A DNA stretch of 64,000 nucleotides, taken from positions 1,854,064 to 1,918,063 of the forward strand of contig OY752151.1 of the NCBI GenBank assembly GCA_963573315.1, in the 5' to 3' direction. The position numbers were made by a program, and so were the translations under genes. The notes beneath the pieces were generated by a model. The model was not told the DNA's origin. It worked only from the letters and a program-made list of their open reading frames with translations, and did not search any database. Positions within the stretch are counted from its first letter, which is position 1; every line of letters starts with the position of its first letter. The stretch comes from Entomortierella parvispora. Lineage: Eukaryota; Mortierellomycota; Mortierellomycetes; Mortierellales; Mortierellaceae. Shown here in pieces: positions 25,101 to 38,756 of the stretch.

Positions 25101-25607
25101 CACGAGCGGCAAGAGCGACAAAATCGTATACAAGCTGCGCAGCTGCAGCAACATTTGGAAAGGCATCTGCAACAGCAACAATTGCAACAACAGCAACAAC
25201 AGCAGCAACAGCAGCAACAGCAGCAGCAGCTACAGCAACAACAGCAGCTACAGCAACAACAGCAACAACAGCAACTACGACAACTACAACAACTACAGCT
25301 ACAACAGCAACAACAGCGACAGTATCAGCCACCACAACCACAACCACAACCACCACAACCACAACCACAACCACGGCCACAACAACAACCACAACCACCA
25401 CCACCACAACAGCAACAACTACGACAGCAGCAACCGCTGCAGCAACCGCAACCTCAGCCGCAACGACAACAACAAGAGTTTCATCAGCGGCTTCAACAAC
25501 AACAAGTTCAACAGCTTGAACAACTTCAGCAACAACTTCAGCAGTTACAGCAGCAGCTGCAACAGCAGCGGCAGCAGCAAGAACAGCAGCAACCAAGAGG
25601 GCGTTGA
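22143..25607 (+). CDS. RBR-type E3 ubiquitin ligase, RNF216/TRIAD3-like, with CUE domain
   Basis: The N terminus is CUE-like (LRAMFPGHAPALLQSHLD ... AIL), suggesting ubiquitin binding. Two SUMO-interacting-motif-like stretches follow (SVIVLDDDDDEG and YVEVIDSESD), separated by an Asn/Ser-rich insert. The RBR module spans several exons: RING1 (CGCCFDDVPPNRMAQCDEDHL), IBR (VECPFCSYAAV ... CKKVSCRLCKAPTH) and RING2 (CTQCATRFFKTEGCNKMTCP), whose GCN cysteine aligns with the catalytic Cys of RBR ligases; LMCYVCKAKIKDYSHF follows. After NPNLCRLWDN the tail is a Gln/Pro-rich region of about 240 residues. RNF216 makes K48 or K63 chains in animals; substrates here are unknown. Splice joins through AKQLYQDFP and VECGCC keep frame. 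Confidence 0.85.
24961..25600 (+). repeat. Gln/Pro-coding CAR/CCA simple repeat in the RBR ligase tail
   Basis: CAA/CAG runs interrupted by CTA, CGA and CCA codons encode a Q-rich then Q/P-rich tail. Purest between about 25165 and 25320. The opposite strand reads as poly-Val/Ala or poly-Leu open frames (24916-25647), which are by-products. Confidence 0.85.
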
Positions 25608-25685
25608 CCAAAATTATTGCCCGAAAAGAAATAAAAGGAAAAGACACAAAGCATTTATTTTACATGAAGATCCTGCCAATGTAGT

Positions 25686-28600
25686 TTATGACCGGATATT
25701 CTTTTTGGCCTCATTTGCTTGCAGAGACTCGCGTAAATCTACAGGGAGTGCTTCGATCAAGAGTCGGATTTGGTCTCGCAACTGCTCCTTTTGCTTGGCG
25801 GATGCTTTGATCACACTCGCCTCTGGCGCAAACCGCCTGCGCTGCCGTTCAGGACTCGATTCCCGCGCAGCCGAATCACGGTCGGGCTGACTCATCTCCT
25901 CCCGAGGGTCCTCGGTCCAGACGAGGTTTAGGGAGGATGAGGAAGACGAGCGAGAGGGGGTCACGGCCCTGGACGATGTTGAACTGAACGAGGACGCGTT
26001 CGAGAAAGGACTCGAGGCATGCATGGCAGCAGGATGCAGAGGGATGGACTTCGATGGTGTGCTTGGCAAGGGCTTGTTTGTACCACTGCGATGAGATGTC
26101 TCGAAAGGAGGCGGAGTCAATGTTCTAGAGTCGCCTTCGCTGCCGCTTCCACTGCCGCTTGTACTCTCACTCGCTCGAGGTCCTTCTTGCGAGTCACCGT
26201 TATTATATCGCCGATGGTCATCGGTCAAAATGGCCCTGGACCAGTCCTTGTCTGACGTCGCCACGCTATGAACTGAAGAAGAGGATCCCTCTCTTGTCAT
26301 GTCAGGTCGTCGTCCAGCTTTGGCTTTGAGTCCGAGTAGATCCGACTTGTGTCCTCCTGATGGTCCCCCGAGTTCTTCTCGCATCCGAACCAGCAGGTCC
26401 ACGAGTTCGACTTCATTTCGACCCTTGACCCATCCAGTGATATCGCCCAGACTCAAGATCTCGAGGTACCGCCTTCGCAGCTCATTCTGAGCTGCAATAG
26501 TTCGAAGTCGAAGCCAAGTAGCAAAGTTGCCACACTTGAGGAAATCCTTGTAAAAAGTCTGACAGGCATCCGCATTCGATTTGAATGTGGAAGTCTTGAA
26601 CGTGATGACGGGTGGGTTTTTAGCCAAGAACTTGAGAAACGTTTGCTGTTTGAATGGCGCAATGTGAGGAAACTGAGATGTTGAGGAGAGAGAGCTAGGA
26701 TTACGTATACAAGAAGTTGTCGTCAGTTTTGCCATTCAATTGCAGAGATAGTGATATTTCCCCACAAGCGCGATCCCAAACTCACATGTCGTTGGGAACC
26801 AAGGTCGCAAAATACCGGTTCAATGGCACAAGAAATCGCTCTGTCAACGTGGCAAAGTGCTTCCTCAGAATGTTATCAAGTAGATATCCTGGTGAAGATC
26901 GATTGGCGGTAGCTTCCGCCAACATGCACAATAGGTTGGTGTCCTTTTGAATCACGCCCTTGCGTTTGCTGACAAGCCCCTGGAGTTTTTTTTTTTTTTT
27001 TTTTTCACCAGCAGAGATCGGATCGAGAACGTTGCGAAGACACCAATGTTAGTTGACAACGAGATAACTCTGTCCACAATAAAAGAAATAAAAACAATAC
27101 AAACCTGCACAAAATCGAGTGAGCTTGGTCGTGTTCCATTGCGAGTGCTGCCATTCACTGCCTTTCCATCCACGGTGAGTTTGCTGTTGGGTCTTCGGTT
27201 CATGGGCTTGCCAATCTTTATGATATGAGGCCAGTGCTCTAGCGTTTTGATAAAGAAGGGGTTTGTAACGCCAAGGATGATGCTGCTGGGAGGTGACGAT
27301 TTGTTACAAAAAGACTTGAAGTCGGTATCCTGGATGGTAAAGTAAGGTCTATAGTCGCCACAGTATGGTATCTATGGTACAAAGACGTATTAGAGCTATC
27401 GATTTGACAAATATTTACGACCGAATGCCATTCTCAGCAAAGCGTGCTCTTACAGGGTTAATTAAGTCGACCAATGAAGCCACAGATTCACTGCACACCT
27501 CAGGCGAGGTGCCAATGAGCATGATGGGCTCTGCAAGCGTCATGAGTTCCCAGCAGAGCCACAGGTCCGGTACCAAATCCTGGAAATGTTTGTACAGTCC
27601 TCCATGCATCGGCACAGAGGAGAGAATATGTGTATCAGGATGAAAAGTTGCAATCTCGAAAGGCGTGGTCTCAAGTAGTTGCGGTTGGTGGGGTTTGGCG
27701 ATTTGGACCTGATAGAGAGTCCCCATAAAAGGCAGCTCCATCAGCGTGTCTGTCACGGGTGGTCGCCATCGGGCCATGTCATGAAAGGCAGTCTCCAACA
27801 TTGGTTTTCCAACTTCGAAGTACGCAGGTCCAAGAGCCGAAACCAATTTTGAAAAGAGACCAATGAATGGGTGTTGAGATAGGAGAACGACGGACTTTTG
27901 GAAGTATCCACGTCGGATGGAGGGGTCCTGCTTCTGGCGGAAGAAGACGTATCCATACAAGAATCCAGCATCAGTCGTCGGTCCAGTCGCAGCCCTGCCT
28001 GCAGTCGTTGAGCGGATGCGGAAATTGAAGACTGTATCGCCCACATCAAAAGTATTCGAGTCGGGGAAAGACGAGAAGCAACTAGAGAGAGAGCGGGAGC
28101 GGTGAGTGATATAAACAACGGACCAATTGGAGGGTTGGTTTGCAAGCGTGGTTCGTGTTTTGGCGCCCCCTTGGGAATGCTCGATTGTCCTCAGAAGCAT
28201 CCACGACGACGTGCATCCATCCATGAATGTTGAATGACTTACATGTTCTTGCGCTCTTCTGGAGTGAAGTCCGAAGGTGGATAGACTGACTCGATGGCTG
28301 TTGGGTTCACAGGAGAGTCAGAGAGGTTAGTCAGTCTGCAGGCTCACGGAGGCTCCTCTCCCCCTTCGTTTCCCTTTCGCCCTTCCGTTCGCTCTCTCCA
28401 CCCTTCCCTTATTCCCTTTCCTCCCTGCTGCTGACATGATCGGACTGAGCAGAATCTGTCCATGTGCCCCCCACTTGGGGGAGACAGTGCTCTCTTTTTT
28501 CCCGGTCATCCCTCCCTGCTTCCTTCCCTCCCTGCTTTTTCAGTTCTTCATTTCCTTTTCTGTGACAATTGACCCTCGCCAGAGAGTTCTTCGTTCCTGG

Positions 28601-29366
28601 TTGTCGCTGCTGACGGTTGCTGTCCAGGTCCGGATCCAGATTCGCCAGGGAAATTCTTTTTGGAAGGCTGGCTATCTCGAGGGACAGTACAGTACAATAC
28701 AAATAAAGGCCAAAAATAACAAAACCACTTCATCGTCTACTTGCCTTGGCCTTTCTCGAGGTCAAAGTTGACCACACAAAAGCAGACCATCCACTGCCGG
28801 AGCTGATCAATGGCCAACATGTCCATAATGTCCCAGCTGCTCGGTCGCCGCCTGTGGCTTTCGCTCGTCAAGTCAACGTGCTCTGAAATGACATCAATTA
28901 CTGGCCGTCTGGGTCCTGCAGCTGCTGGCACTGCCAAGCTCTCCTGTGCAGGTGAGGTAGTTCCCCGTTTGGTAGCTATTGTTGGACCTGCTGATTCGTG
29001 TGATAGTCTTGATGGTCCTGATAGTCCTGATCTGGATCCGGCCGAGGTTGGGATAACTGAGGAGGGAGTGGCAACGATGGCGCCTGAACGGAGAGCAGAC
29101 GAGGAAGAGGACGAGGAAGAAGAAGATGCGGCACCAAAGGCTACTGGGGAGGCGGGAGTAGACGAAGAGAGGCTGGCACAGGCAGCGGCTGGTGAGGATC
29201 CCTTTGTGGGGCGAGTCTTTGAGACGACGTTGGAGTGAGTGCGTCGAAGCGAGGCCGCGCCAAAGAGCGCGGGAAGACTCTCTGTGCTGATGGAATGCAT
29301 GTTGTAGGGCTGTGAGAGATGCTTCGAGGACTTTGGGTCAGGTAGGGAGCTATCCTGAAGGGTCAT
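25686..29366 (-). CDS. DENND6: DENN-domain Rab exchange factor, DENND6/FAM116 family
   Basis: Exon 1 (29366-28745) gives a Ser/Ala-rich N terminus, then QLRQWMVCFCVVNFDLEKGQ, the opening of the DENND6 longin-like uDENN module. Later exons give FPDSNTFDVGDTVFNFRIRS, YGYVFFRQKQDPSIRRGYFQ, KSVVLLSQHPFIGLFSKLV, a PFMGTLYQVQI segment, then LWLCWELMTLAEPIMLIGTS, the cDENN core. The dDENN region has RYFATLV, IPLE-like and WLRLRTIAAQNELRRRYL blocks. All match DENND6 order. DENND6A activates Rab14 in animals for endosomal recycling; a Rab GEF role is inferred here. Exon 1 to 2 uses a GC-AG intron (28744 to 28298, phase 1), unusually long at 447 nt. The C terminus is Ser-rich before a final helical block. 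It converges on the RBR gene with only 78 bases between stops. Confidence 0.88.
26988..27005. repeat. T homopolymer of about 18 bases in a DENND6 intron
   Basis: Simple T run on the plus strand inside intronic sequence of the DENND6 gene; its exact length may be affected by sequencing error. Confidence 0.7.
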
Positions 29367-30002
29367 GACGATGGCAGCAAGGGAGTTTGATGGAAGAAGG
29401 TAGGAAGGGAGCAGAGGATGATTCCAGGAGCTTATGAGGGTTAAGGTGAATGACCACCGGCACCAAAGAGCTGAGGATGGACTGAGTAGCTCAGGAGAGG
29501 GAAGGGCTGTTGGAGGGGAAAGAAGGGAGGGGAAGGGAGGGGAAGGAGGAGAAGGAGGGAGGGAGGGACCGATTAATGCCAGAGGAAGAAAGGCGATGGA
29601 TGTGTATGGGCGAGTGAGTGGTGAAGGAAGGAAGGAAAGGTGTGAGGCGGCGCGAGAGGTGCGAGAGGTGTGCGAGAGGTTGTGAGAGGTGTGAGGTGAA
29701 GTGAGCTGTTTCAGTCTTGCCTTTTTTTCATCTCATTGCTGTTGCATGATTGGACGGGCAACGTAAGAATAAAAGTATCTCAGATTTTTTATCCTTTGTG
29801 GGGGAACAGGGCTTTTGTGGCGATTGTCCGTTTTGTCACGCTCTTTCATCATTGATGCTGCCCTTTTCCTTCTCCTCCACCCTCTCCTCCTACTCCTCCT
29901 TCTGCCATCTGCATCTTTTTGTTCTTTTCTCTTCTTATCGTCCCTTCATCCCCTGCTCTTTTGTCATCTCTATGTCCAGTCCTAGTCAGTCTTCTAGCAA
30001 GG
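29367..30002. other. divergent promoter region, purine-rich then pyrimidine-rich
   Basis: Shared upstream region of the leftward DENND6 gene and the rightward unknown gene. 29500-29700 is G/A-rich (C/T-rich on the coding strand of DENND6), with short GAGAGGTGTGCGAGAGGT repeats. 29860-29960 is C/T-rich ahead of the rightward gene. No coding segment claimed. Confidence 0.6.
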
Positions 30003-32564
30003 ATGACCGAGGACAGCTCTCTTCTCCATCAGCTCGACGTGTTGGCGATGCCTTCGCGGCTCGACCCCTCCATTCATTTCCTTCGGTATGTTGCCCTCCT
30101 GAGGACACTCTCCCACCACATCCAGCACTTGCAAAGCCAGGTTCAGCTGGCTCCACTCAACTCGATTGCTGCGAGTGTCAATCTTTCAACATCACGCCTT
30201 GCCTCCAATTCAGTTCCATCGCCACCAGTCTTTACTCCCATCAGGCTTACCCCTTCTCAGCAAAAAGGCATCTTGGATACAAGCATGCTTCTCATGTTGA
30301 GATTTTGCAGGGTCGTTTTCTTGCAATTGCCCAAGCACCCGACGTTCAGGCATCGCTTCCACACTGCCGCTTTGAGTGCTTTGGTGGTAGAGGCACAGCT
30401 GTTTCAAAGTCAAATCCACAATTACTGCAAGACTGGTTCCCAGGCCTTCTTTGTCGCCTTTATAAGCAGCTGTGCGGATCACGGCAAGACGCGCCCGCCT
30501 ATTATTACCATTAGCAGCCCCACAGACCAAGGTATTCCACTGAATCAGACGATCACCGACCCAAGTCTGCTGTCTGCCAATACCTCCGCCGCAACTCTCA
30601 CTGTAGTGGTCGATAGCCAAAAGCAAAGAGTAGTCAGCGCGTCTTCTCCATCCAAGGGAACCAGAGACAGAGCCTCCAGTACATCGCAGAGCACGATCCT
30701 GCCTTCATCTACACGTTTACCGCCAGCCTTCCTCGATGAACTGGCTCTTTTGTCCAAAATCTGCCCCCTTCCCACCATCACGCCAAAACGATCGTCAGTA
30801 TCGGGCGATACCAAGCAGTCTGGTGTACGGGAAGGGAAACTGCCCCTTGGCTGCAGCATCGCTCTTTCACAATCAGGTCAGTGCGCTCGTACATCAAATG
30901 GTGACACAAAGACGTTGAAGCAAGGGTCTAACATCGCTGTGGTCGACTTTTTTGAATATGTATCAGGTTGTGCAGGAAAGAAAGAAGGGGTCAGTTCAAA
31001 GTCTCCATTGCCCACTATTGAAGTTGCGGGAGGGATCCAAAAAGAGGATTTTACGCAGGAAAGGCAAGGCAGGACCATGACCAAAACCAGATCTTGTTTG
31101 ACCCCCAAAGCCCAAGCTTTCAACACAGGAGCAAGTTCAACAGGAATTATTGAGGACGCTGGCACAACCGTGCAAGCCCCTGGGCTAATCTCGATTATGT
31201 CTTCTAATCCGGTCAGTAAGTCTTCTAGTATATGTTCGGATGATAACAAGGACAGTGCACTCCAGCCACATCCTTTGGCTATGTCAAGAACCACGATAAA
31301 ATCATGGTTGAGTGACATCCCAGATGTAGGTCCTACGAAATCGAGAGCAATGGCGCAAAGTCAGCATGAAGGCGATGCAGAGAGCATGGCAAACCCTTTG
31401 CAGGCAACGATATCAGTGAAGCCATATATCAAAGTTGCCGATTCTTTCTATCGACATACATACAACAGTCAAGTAATCAGTGCAATTGACGATGACAGCA
31501 GTGACAGCGATGGCACTCTACAATATCTGGAAGTGGACTCCCCGGGTAGTACTCAACGGAGGAATGTTTGGGAAGATGTGCGATACAATGATTCCGAAGC
31601 AATTAACCAAGGAGCAGATATGAACAATGGCGAAAAGACCGCCAATAGCAAAGTAGACATGGAGACTAACAGGAGCAGAGGCATTGGCATCGCGTACACA
31701 GACCTTGAGGATCACAAAGGGATCACGACAGAAGAGGAAAGGAGCGGAACCGCTGTCAACGGGGGCAACGCCATGAATACTAGCAGAGTCTTATCCGAAA
31801 AGGCGGAAGGGTTGGAGAGAAATCATAGTCAAAATAGTACTGACAGCACAAGAAGTACCAAAACTGTCCACTGTGACGAAGGAGCAAGCGCAGCGGTCCC
31901 GTTTGTTGTGTTTGCAAAGACAGCATTGACCCTCCGCGCAGCAATGGCTGATCCGAGGCCTGATGAGAGCTACTCCCCTGAGCCGGCATTCAAACGATCC
32001 TATGTCGCCGAGACTCATTTCAGGGGTTTTTCTTCAAGGTCATGCTCCGGTTCTGTGGGATCAAACTCAAGTGACAGGTCCCTGGTTTCGTCAACATCAA
32101 GATCCTCGTCGTGGTCATGTAAGCCTGGCTTGGGGATTTGGACAAAGCAGCATCCAGGTATGGATGAGAGAGAGCAAGAAGGTGAAAAATCGACCCGGAC
32201 CTTGTCGCCCAAATCTACGAGATCAACGTCATCTCTGCATGCAGATTGCACCGTGACATCGGAAGTCCGTGGACGTGTTTTGGTGGATCGAGCGTCGGCA
32301 ACATTTACTCCACAGCCGAGTGCGAGCCCGATCGGTGCAGGAGGCCGCGGTCCACTTGGAGCGACGGTGGAGGAGCGGCGTAGAAGGTTCATGCAACCCT
32401 CGGATGCAGAGAGTGCATCGGGGAGTGCATCGGGGACGGCGATCAGACCGCGATCAAGGTCAGGGTCAGGGGTTGGGGCAACAGCTCTGTCGACGGGAGC
32501 CATTGCGGCGGCATCGAGTACGGCGGCGAAAGTGGGGATGGCAGGGGTCAGGAGGAGTAGGTAA
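30003..32564 (+). CDS. hypothetical Ser/Thr-rich protein, 853 residues, function unknown
   Basis: A long uninterrupted frame starting MTEDSSLLHQLDVLAMPSRL. The first 120 residues look helical (IHFLRYVALLRTLSHHIQHL, then GILDTSMLLMLRFCRVVFLQ), with conserved-looking hydrophobic spacing. The remaining 700 residues are low-complexity, rich in Ser, Thr and charged residues (DDDSSDSDGTLQYLEVD), ending in a basic Ser/Arg-rich tail (AIRPRSRSGSGVG ... GVRRSR). No signal peptide or membrane helix is apparent and I recognise no domain. In-frame ATGs upstream (from 29919) would add a hydrophobic leader, but that lies in C/T-rich leader sequence, so 30003 is preferred. Its size and lack of stops make it a real gene, probably a regulatory or scaffold protein, but this is a guess. 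Confidence 0.7.
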   Translation: MTEDSSLLHQLDVLAMPSRLDPSIHFLRYVALLRTLSHHIQHLQSQVQLAPLNSIAASVNLSTSRLASNSVPSPPVFTPIRLTPSQQKGILDTSMLLMLRFCRVVFLQLPKHPTFRHRFHTAALSALVVEAQLFQSQIHNYCKTGSQAFFVAFISSCADHGKTRPPIITISSPTDQGIPLNQTITDPSLLSANTSAATLTVVVDSQKQRVVSASSPSKGTRDRASSTSQSTILPSSTRLPPAFLDELALLSKICPLPTITPKRSSVSGDTKQSGVREGKLPLGCSIALSQSGQCARTSNGDTKTLKQGSNIAVVDFFEYVSGCAGKKEGVSSKSPLPTIEVAGGIQKEDFTQERQGRTMTKTRSCLTPKAQAFNTGASSTGIIEDAGTTVQAPGLISIMSSNPVSKSSSICSDDNKDSALQPHPLAMSRTTIKSWLSDIPDVGPTKSRAMAQSQHEGDAESMANPLQATISVKPYIKVADSFYRHTYNSQVISAIDDDSSDSDGTLQYLEVDSPGSTQRRNVWEDVRYNDSEAINQGADMNNGEKTANSKVDMETNRSRGIGIAYTDLEDHKGITTEEERSGTAVNGGNAMNTSRVLSEKAEGLERNHSQNSTDSTRSTKTVHCDEGASAAVPFVVFAKTALTLRAAMADPRPDESYSPEPAFKRSYVAETHFRGFSSRSCSGSVGSNSSDRSLVSSTSRSSSWSCKPGLGIWTKQHPGMDEREQEGEKSTRTLSPKSTRSTSSLHADCTVTSEVRGRVLVDRASATFTPQPSASPIGAGGRGPLGATVEERRRRFMQPSDAESASGSASGTAIRPRSRSGSGVGATALSTGAIAAASSTAAKVGMAGVRRSR

Positions 32565-32818
32565 ACCGAGCAGGAGCGTGTGACAGGTCAGGATGCGTCG
32601 CTGCTGTTCCGGGGGCGGGGAAGGAGATGAGCAAGGCCGAGAGGGAGGAGGAGACCAGATCAGCACTCCAGCAGGAGAAAGAAAAAAAGATTTAGGCTTG
32701 TCTCTCGCACACATCCTCCCCACTCGGCACACTTCAGCAAGAAGAAAACAAAAAGAAAATAAAAATGTCATATGTGAGAGCGATCGAATGAGATCCGTCC
32801 CCGCCGCTCTCGCCCTTC

Positions 32819-32850
32819 GTCCCTTTGTCCCTTTGTCCCTTGGTCCCTTG
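32819..32850 (+). repeat. (GTCCCTTK) 8-bp tandem array, 4 copies
   Basis: Two GTCCCTTT then two GTCCCTTG units, followed by a degenerate fifth. The same GTCCCTTG core recurs in the 13-bp array at 49684. Confidence 0.85.
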
Positions 32851-33005
32851 GTCCTCCTCTGCACAGATCGACGGGCGGAAGGACGAACAGCCGGACGCAG
32901 CTGGTGGATGGATGCTTCTCCTTGTCTTCCCTCTCCTTTCCCCTTCTTTTCTTCTTTTTCTTTCCTTTCTTTCTTTCTTCATTCAACTCTACTCTCTTTC
33001 CCTTC

Positions 33006-33037
33006 ATTCCTCCATTCCTCCATTCCTCCATTCCTCC
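33006..33037 (+). repeat. (ATTCCTCC) 8-bp tandem array, 4 copies
   Basis: Four perfect units plus degenerate flanks within the pyrimidine-rich leader of the acyl-CoA oxidase gene. Confidence 0.85.
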
Positions 33038-33175
33038 ATTCCTTCCTCCCCTCCTTCCTTTCTTCATTCCTTCTCCCTGCCATCTTCCTCGTCCCCTGTC
33101 CTTCGCTTCATTCCTCTCAGCCTCTCTCTTTCTTGTGCAACCTCACTCTCCTTCCATCCTTCTCTGCCCTCAATC

Positions 33176-35751
33176 ATGTCCGCTCTTCGCTTCCCCGATC
33201 TTCCTCCTTCCGAGCCTCAGGGCTGTGATCTCCTTGCCGAGGAGCGCTCAAAGACCACCTTCTCTGTCCATGAGCTGTCCAACTATCTCCTTGGTCAAGA
33301 ATACATTGAGCGCCAGGAAAAGATGCTGGCCCTGATCGAAAACGAGCCTGCCTTCGACAAGTCCGAGCGCTACTTCCAGGGACGCACCGATCGTTTTGCC
33401 CATGCCCTCCGCAAGGATCATGCCCTCGTAAAGCTTGCTGAGGAACAAAAGTGGACCCCCGAGGAGTTCCAGCAGGCTGACATTCTCATTGACGAGCCCG
33501 GTCCCTTTGGCCTCCACCGCGGTATGTTCATGCCCACCCTTGTCTCCCAGGGAACCGATGAGCAGCACGAGCGCTTCCTCAAGCCTGCTCTCCGCTACGA
33601 GATCATTGGATGCTATGCCCAGACAGAGATCGGTCACGGCTCCAATGTCCAGGGTATCGAGACCACAGCCACATACCATCCCGAGACGGACGAGTTTGAG
33701 ATCCACACTCCCTTCTTGACTGCATGCAAGTGGTGGATCGGAGGTTTGGGCAAGGCCGCAAACCACGCCGTGGTGATGGCCCGTTTGGTCACTGCAGGCA
33801 AGGACTATGGCCCTCATGCCTTCTGTGTGCCCATCCGCTCGATGGAGGACCACACGCTTCTTCCCGGCGTCATGGCCGGAGACATTGGTCCCAAGTTCGG
33901 GTAAGTTTACAATTGTGGAGTCCGGCTTTTTCATGTGTTGCGATCGAGGAGGCCGTTCCTCAGTGGATGCCCCTTCTCAGTCCCCCCCAGTCGGAGTGTT
34001 TGGTGCCGTGCGGGCGAATGAGATTCGATTCCACGTCCCTGGTCAATTTACACTTTAGGCCGACCAGATCAGATCAGATCGCACCCCTTTCTCGCTTCAC
34101 CTTCCCTCTCATTCGAGCAACGATGACCGGAAGCTTCTGCTAACAACATCCGCCCTGTTCATCCTTCACAAACAGATACAACACCACCGACAATGGCTGC
34201 ATGTGGTTTGACCACTACCGTGTCCCTCGCATCTCGCTGCTCGCAAAGTACTCGAGCATCAAGCCCGGTACCGGCGAATATGTCAACCCACCAAACTCAA
34301 AGCTTTCCTACGGAACAATGGTCCTCATCCGCGCCTCGCTCGTCGGCTATGCTCGCATCGGACTGTCAAAGGCCGTCACCATCGCCACTCGCTATTCCGC
34401 GATTCGTCGCCAGTTCGTTGACAAGGATTCTCCCAAGAAGATGGGCAAACTCGTCGTCGAGACCCCTGTCCTGGATTACTCTATGCAGCAATACCGCCTG
34501 TTCCCCATCATCGCGACTGCCTATGCCTGCCATTTCACCAGCAAGGAGATGATGCGTCTTTACTACCTCAACGTCAAGAACATGGCTTCCGGCAACTTTT
34601 CTCTTTTGGCCGACGTCCATGCCTCCAGTTCTGGTCTCAAGTCCCTCACCACTACAATGGCAGCAGCTTCGATTGAAGAGTGCAGACGCGCTTGCGGTGG
34701 TCACGGCTTTTCGTCTTTCTCTGGATTGCCTCTCATGCTTCAGGACTATGGTATGTAGTCTACATTGAAACCCGTACATATGCTCACAATAGTTTGCGTC
34801 CTCCTTTTCACTAACTTCAATTGTTGGCTCGACGTGCAATTTTACTTCTACAGCACCCAATGTCACTTGGGAGGGAGACAATTACATGATTACCCAACAG
34901 ACCGGACGCTACCTCTTCAAGTCTTTCCGTGACCTCGTCGCCAAGCGCGCCTCTGGAAAGTTCAGCACCAGCCAGATTACCAACCCAACCCTCGCCTACT
35001 TGAATACTTATCTGGACAACCCCGAGTTGAAGTGCCCTGCCACTACTCCCGCACAGTTCCACAACCCCGAGATCCAGATCGCTGCCTATGGACACCGTGC
35101 TGCCCATATGGTTGCTGAGATTGTCCACGCTCTGGATGTCGAGAAGCGGTCCTGGAACTCGATGCTGGTCGATATTTACAATGCCTCAGTCGCCCATTGT
35201 CAGTTGATCCTCGTCCAGAACTTCATTTTGGGAATTCGTGGCGACATGCCTCAGCCTGAGGGCGTCACAGTTACTGAACTGTCCCCCGCTGCCAAGGCCG
35301 CTTTGATTGACTTGTCGGATCTGTTTGCTCTTCACCAGATCCACAAGCAGCCCGGCGAGTTCTTGACATCGGGTTATATTGATGCCAAGCATGTGTCTAT
35401 GATGGGCAAGGCCATTATGGACTTGATGGAGCAAAAGATCCGCCCCAACGCCGTCGGCCTTGTCGACAGCTTCTGCATGCCAGATTACTTTTTGAACAGT
35501 GCTCTTGGCCGATTCGATGGAAAGGTTTACGAGGTATGAACTTTCTTCTCACGTCATTCCCTTGCTTTTTTTCTTTGTGGATTGACAGTTGTATATCTAA
35601 CATTTGCTCCGTCAATCTTTAGGCTTACACTGAGATGGCAACCAAGGAGCCATTGAACCAGACAGAGGTCGTTGATGGCTATGAACAATACATCAAGCCC
35701 TTCACTAACCCCAAGGGTGTCCAAGGGAAGACCATCCAAGCCCGCCTCTAA
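33176..35751 (+). CDS. peroxisomal acyl-CoA oxidase
   Basis: First enzyme of peroxisomal fatty-acid beta-oxidation: oxidises acyl-CoA to trans-2-enoyl-CoA with FAD and passes electrons to O2, giving H2O2. Four exons (first intron 33901-34173) encode about 700 residues. The FAD/substrate region is YAQTEIGHGSNVQGIETTAT and TPFLTACKWWIGGLGKAANH. YNTTDNGCMWFDHYRVPR follows the first intron. ECRRACGGHGFSSFSGLPL and, after an intron, APNVTWEGDNYMITQQTGRY carry the catalytic Glu block. The C-terminal acyl-CoA oxidase domain covers RYLFKSFRDL to the end. The protein ends QARL, an acceptable PTS1 peroxisomal signal that would be recognised by the PEX5 encoded 7 kb away. Codon bias is strong (C-ending), suggesting high expression. 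Confidence 0.95.
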
Positions 35752-35820
35752 AATCTTTGGAAGACTGGCGAAAAGAAATAGAATACCCTTGTGCGTCTAT
35801 AGAAATATATAAACCATTTA

Positions 35821-38558
<2,738 letters not shown>

Positions 38559-38756
38559 GGTCGATGAGTTGTGCGATGTTGTGTGTGCAGGACGTCAGGG
38601 ACGTTGTGCATGAACCATGAACAAGAGACAAAGCGAAACGAGGGAAAAAAAACGTGACCAACGCGGCAACTGGTCACGTTTTTTTCTCTCTTTTCTTTCT
38701 TTTTTTTTCCTTCGCTTTTTCTCTTTTGATCCAGTCATCATTCCTTCCTATTCGCA

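Larger units (their letters stand above)
32565..33175. other. promoter/leader region of the acyl-CoA oxidase gene
   Basis: About 610 bases. 32900-33170 is an almost pure pyrimidine leader immediately before the ATG, a pattern common for strongly expressed fungal genes. It contains the two short tandem arrays listed separately. A 359-residue frame starting at 32825 merely runs through this leader into the oxidase. Confidence 0.6.

Noticed and set aside
24916-25647. 243-residue minus-strand Val/Ala-rich frame
   Set aside because: Mirror of the CAA/CAG tract of the RBR ligase; no real gene content.
29750-30514. 254-residue plus-strand frame overlapping the start of the unknown protein
   Set aside because: It runs out of phase with the much longer 853-residue frame and shows no motif.
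32825-33904. 359-residue frame that would extend acyl-CoA oxidase N-terminally by 117 residues
   Set aside because: The extra residues come from the pyrimidine-rich leader (Phe/Leu/Ser only); the family N terminus fits the ATG at 33176.
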